A DNA stretch of 64,000 nt from Methanobacterium sp. ERen5 (GTDB taxonomy: Archaea; Methanobacteriota; Methanobacteria; Methanobacteriales; Methanobacteriaceae). The first letter of the stretch is position 1. Every line of letters begins with the position of its first letter. The notes under the pieces were generated by a model, which saw nothing but the letters and a program-made list of their open reading frames with translations, did no database searches and had not been told where the DNA came from. The stretch is from assembly GCA_024167805.1 (NCBI GenBank), contig CP099988.1:1000001-1064000 (forward strand), given 5' to 3'. Shown one piece after another: positions 61,469 through 64,000 of the stretch. Position numbers and translations under genes: made by a program.

Positions 61469-61629
61469 CTTTGAAAGCTCCAGAATTTTTATATTATTAA
61501 AAAACCCTAAGTAAAGTTTAAGTTAGATCTGTTTTTACGATCATAAATTTTTGATCATGACCCCTGATGTAGGAAATTTATGTTTCTTTAAAAAAACTAC
61601 TGCCAAATTATATTACCTAAAATTGGATA

Positions 61630-62409
61630 TTAAAGTGGAGAAATTAGGGATTCCGGTAATGGTTGGTTTTGGAGCCATGCATCTAAAACTTCGTTAAATT
61701 TATCAGGAGTTTCCATGTTCCAAAGATGTCCCCCTCCCAATGCCAGAGCTCCTCTAGCATGATAGTTGTTCATAATTTCCTTTGAAGAATCTTTGAGTAT
61801 GTTATAATCCTTCTCACCAGCCATGACCAAAAGATTCGTTTCACCAGTTTCCAAGATCGGAGGCAGTTTGAAGGTGTGATTTTCTATTAAAATCCGTTCT
61901 ATGGAACTGGTTTCAATTTGACAGATGGACATTTTAAACTTATCAAAACAGACTTTGGGCATGTGATAAGTTCTCATGTACGCCTTAATATAGAATTCAC
62001 TGTTTTTTACTGGTTTATAAACCATTAAAAGCTCTTTTAAACGTGCAATTAAAGATTTGTATTGATGGTTTCTGACTAAGGTTCCACTTACCATGGCACG
62101 ATCAACTATCTCAGGATATTTGCTCATGATCTGGAGAATTATCTGCCCACCCAAACCAATTCCAACCATATTTACCAGTTCATTTGGACAATCTTCAACT
62201 AATTCCGCCACCATTCCAGCTGTTCTCTTTATGGTGAAGGGTTTTACACTGGCACTTCTACCATGTTCTGGTAGATCAGGAATTATGCAATGGTAATTTT
62301 TGAAATGTTTAATCTGCTGCTCCCACATCCAGCCAGACATTCCTCCAGGATGTAGGAATAGTATGGATTCCTTGTTTTCATTTCCAGTTTCATCAAAAAC
62401 TAGTTTCAT
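61630..62409 (-). CDS. Alpha/beta-hydrolase fold protein lacking the usual serine nucleophile
   Basis: 259 residues. ESILFLHPGGMSGWMWEQQI, CIIPDLPEHGRSA (oxyanion and strand segments), MAGEKDYNILK (acid), and LGGGHLWNMETPDKFNEVLD (His) are typical. The nucleophile elbow reads NMVGIGLGGQIIL, where GxSxG is expected: the Ser position is Gly. It may be inactive, use another residue or bind ligand only. Fold assignment is firm, activity is not. Confidence 0.78.
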   Translation of the reverse strand: MKLVFDETGNENKESILFLHPGGMSGWMWEQQIKHFKNYHCIIPDLPEHGRSASVKPFTIKRTAGMVAELVEDCPNELVNMVGIGLGGQIILQIMSKYPEIVDRAMVSGTLVRNHQYKSLIARLKELLMVYKPVKNSEFYIKAYMRTYHMPKVCFDKFKMSICQIETSSIERILIENHTFKLPPILETGETNLLVMAGEKDYNILKDSSKEIMNNYHARGALALGGGHLWNMETPDKFNEVLDAWLQNQPLPESLISPL

Positions 62410-62469
62410 GATTACTTTTTCCTGTATTGTTTATTTTTAACAGTATTTTATCTGCGAGGATCCATAATT

Positions 62470-63087
62470 TTATTCTGTTTTAATATGATATTCCATCCCA
62501 TAAGTTCCATCTGATTTACTTGACCACCATAAATTCTTTTCGCAACATTTTTTAAATCCTATTCTCTCATAAAGTTTTTTTGCACCTGAATTTTCAAATA
62601 TTACATCGAGTAAAACTCTTTTACATTTTTTGTCCAGTGCAAGTTGGAATGATTGTTCAATTATCTTTGAACCAATGCCCTTTCCCCTCATATTTTCAGA
62701 TACAACAAGATTTCCTATATAAAAGTCATCTCCTTGGATTGAAGAGGCTGTTATACTATCATATATCGGTTTTATGAAGGTTAATTTAAAGAAATCCATG
62801 AAATTCATGGTTGCCTTGAAAATTTTAGCTTCTTGAACAAAACCTATTTCATCCCCTCTAAATGCAACTAATACCCCTTGAATAGTGCCATCCTCATCTT
62901 CTGCAATATAAATATGCTCGTGCCCATAGCAGTTTTTTCCTGCTTCTATGAGTTTTTTAAGTTTTGAAACAGCTTGAACAGGATTTTTATCAAGGAAAGT
63001 CCCGAAAAGATTTTGATCAGTCTCATAAATCATTTCTGAAATTTGATTGATGTTATATTTAGTTAGATCTAATTCCTTAAGTTTCAT
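62470..63087 (-). CDS. GNAT family N-acetyltransferase
   Basis: 205 residues. The acetyl-CoA binding motif is ENMRGKGIGSKIIEQSFQLA (motif A, RGKGIG), followed by DVIFENSGAKKLYERIGFKK (motif B). Preceded by KELDLTKYNINQISEMIYET. Acceptor unknown. Same strand as the alpha/beta hydrolase gene, 60 bp upstream of it. Confidence 0.9.
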   Translation of the reverse strand: MKLKELDLTKYNINQISEMIYETDQNLFGTFLDKNPVQAVSKLKKLIEAGKNCYGHEHIYIAEDEDGTIQGVLVAFRGDEIGFVQEAKIFKATMNFMDFFKLTFIKPIYDSITASSIQGDDFYIGNLVVSENMRGKGIGSKIIEQSFQLALDKKCKRVLLDVIFENSGAKKLYERIGFKKCCEKNLWWSSKSDGTYGMEYHIKTE

Positions 63088-63208
63088 GGAAATTTTAACT
63101 CCTTTTTTTAACTAAAAATTTCTTTTTAACTCTTTTTTGAGTTATAGTGACCTTAGTTAAACCAAGATTTAACAACTTATATAACATTCACAGCATAAAT
63201 AAAAGTTC

Positions 63209-64000
63209 ATGGAAAGTAGAAAATTCGTGCTTCTGGACATAGATTACATTACAGAAAAGGATAAAGCTGTTATAAGAATGTTTGGAAGACTTGAGGGAGA
63301 TGAAGAAGGTCAATCCATAATTGTCCTTGATAAAAACTTCAAACCCTACATATATGTTCTTCCATTGGATCCTGAACAGTGCCTGGAAGATCTAAACGAA
63401 TTTGACATTGAAATGGTGGAAGAAGCTAAAATCAATTACCTAGGTGAAATTAAAGACTTTTTTAAGGTTACTCTTCATCACCCCCAAGACGTACCTAAAT
63501 TACGGGATAAAATCAGAAATTTAGGTTCTGTCAAGGACATTTTAGAGCATGATATTCCTTTTTACAGGCGTTACTTGATAGACAAGAACATTTTTCCAAT
63601 GGGCCAAGTTTTAGTCAGTGGGCAGTGCGTGGCTGCAGACTCCATCACCTTCAGTTGTGATACAGATGTATGTATTTTTGAGTTGGAAGGAGAACCTAAA
63701 CAAATTGAATCTGGATTTCCAGATCTTAATACCCTAAGTTTTGATATAGAAGTTCGAAATCCCAAAGGAATGCCACAATCAGAAGTGGATCCCATTATCA
63801 TGATGAGTCTTTCCAGTAATCATGGTCTGAAAAAGGTTTTATCAACCAAAAGTTCGGATCTGGAATATGTTGAAACACTCCAAACAGAGGCCCATATGAT
63901 TCAAAGATTCTTCGAAATAGTGAGATCCGAAAATCCTGATATCCTCTTGGGTTACAATTCTGATAATTTTGATATGCCCTATATAAGGGACAGAGCAGCA
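63209..64000 (+). CDS. polB: Family B DNA polymerase, N-terminal part (cut by window edge)
   Basis: 264 codons from ATG 63209 ([20 protein letters not shown]) to the window end with no stop. The N-terminal domain and the exonuclease domain are present: [18 protein letters not shown] (Exo I, DIE at about residues 179-181) and [17 protein letters not shown] (Exo II). The polymerase domain lies outside. In some Methanobacteriales PolB is split into two genes, which cannot be judged here. A TTATATAA box near 63177-63184 ends about 25 nt before ATG, so the mRNA may be leaderless. Confidence 0.93.
   Translation, partial: MESRKFVLLDIDYITEKDKAVIRMFGRLEGDEEGQSIIVLDKNFKPYIYVLPLDPEQCLEDLNEFDIEMVEEAKINYLGEIKDFFKVTLHHPQDVPKLRDKIRNLGSVKDILEHDIPFYRRYLIDKNIFPMGQVLVSGQCVAADSITFSCDTDVCIFELEGEPKQIESGFPDLNTLSFDIEVRNPKGMPQSEVDPIIMMSLSSNHGLKKVLSTKSSDLEYVETLQTEAHMIQRFFEIVRSENPDILLGYNSDNFDMPYIRDRAA

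Overview
The window is AT-rich archaeal DNA that fits a hydrogenotrophic methanogen of the order Methanobacteriales, most likely a Methanobacterium-like organism. The main markers are a 16-gene energy-converting hydrogenase B (ehb) operon, formylmethanofuran:H4MPT formyltransferase, archaeal Nop5/fibrillarin, family-B DNA polymerase, a tRNA-Trp whose intron carries a C/D box RNA, and a pseudomurein-binding peptidase. Strong GGTGA/GGAGG ribosome binding sites and short TATA boxes are common. I saw no CRISPR array, insertion sequence, integrase, rRNA or replication origin.

Layout. 1-6.1 kb: AI-2E transporter (cut by the edge), pyrK-pyrD, nop5-flpA and coaBC with a KH protein. 6.6-7.8 kb: two envelope proteins. 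8.0-15.6 kb: a long minus-strand run of pheA, RNA ligase, five CBS-domain proteins, queE and queD. 15.7-22.0 kb: DUF366, PPC, nucleotidyltransferase, homoserine dehydrogenase, a Cas4-like nuclease, TMEM175-like channel, cupin and DUF6448. 22.2-23.6 kb: a tandem pair of small acidic proteins and an ACT-domain protein. 23.8-30.6 kb: a TetR regulator with two dyad operators, followed by a four-gene operon (pyruvyltransferase-like protein, reductase-adenylase fusion, ATC-hydrolase-like protein, GMC-type oxidoreductase). This is the most accessory-looking part and the best candidate for an undescribed pathway. 30.6-40.0 kb: ehbP-ehbA on the minus strand. 40.2-49.5 kb: metal-dependent membrane hydrolase, deacylase, argG, BofA-like, nnr, a K+ channel with a triplicated C-terminal domain, ftr, flippase-like protein and phosphodiesterase. 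49.6-58.7 kb: glycosyltransferase fusion, membrane protein, YbjQ, pseudomurein peptidase, slipin, trkH-trkA and MBL hydrolase. 58.8-59.1 kb: tRNA-Trp and tRNA-Cys. 59.2-64 kb: secreted protein, P5C-reductase-like, RibD-like, alpha/beta hydrolase, GNAT, then the start of DNA polymerase B, which runs off the edge.

A strong global feature is frame damage. Fifteen places in twelve otherwise well-conserved genes each need exactly one extra base, nearly always in an A/T or G/C homopolymer, to restore the reading frame. I read this as systematic homopolymer under-calling in the assembly rather than gene decay, and I give the rejoined coordinates for those genes.
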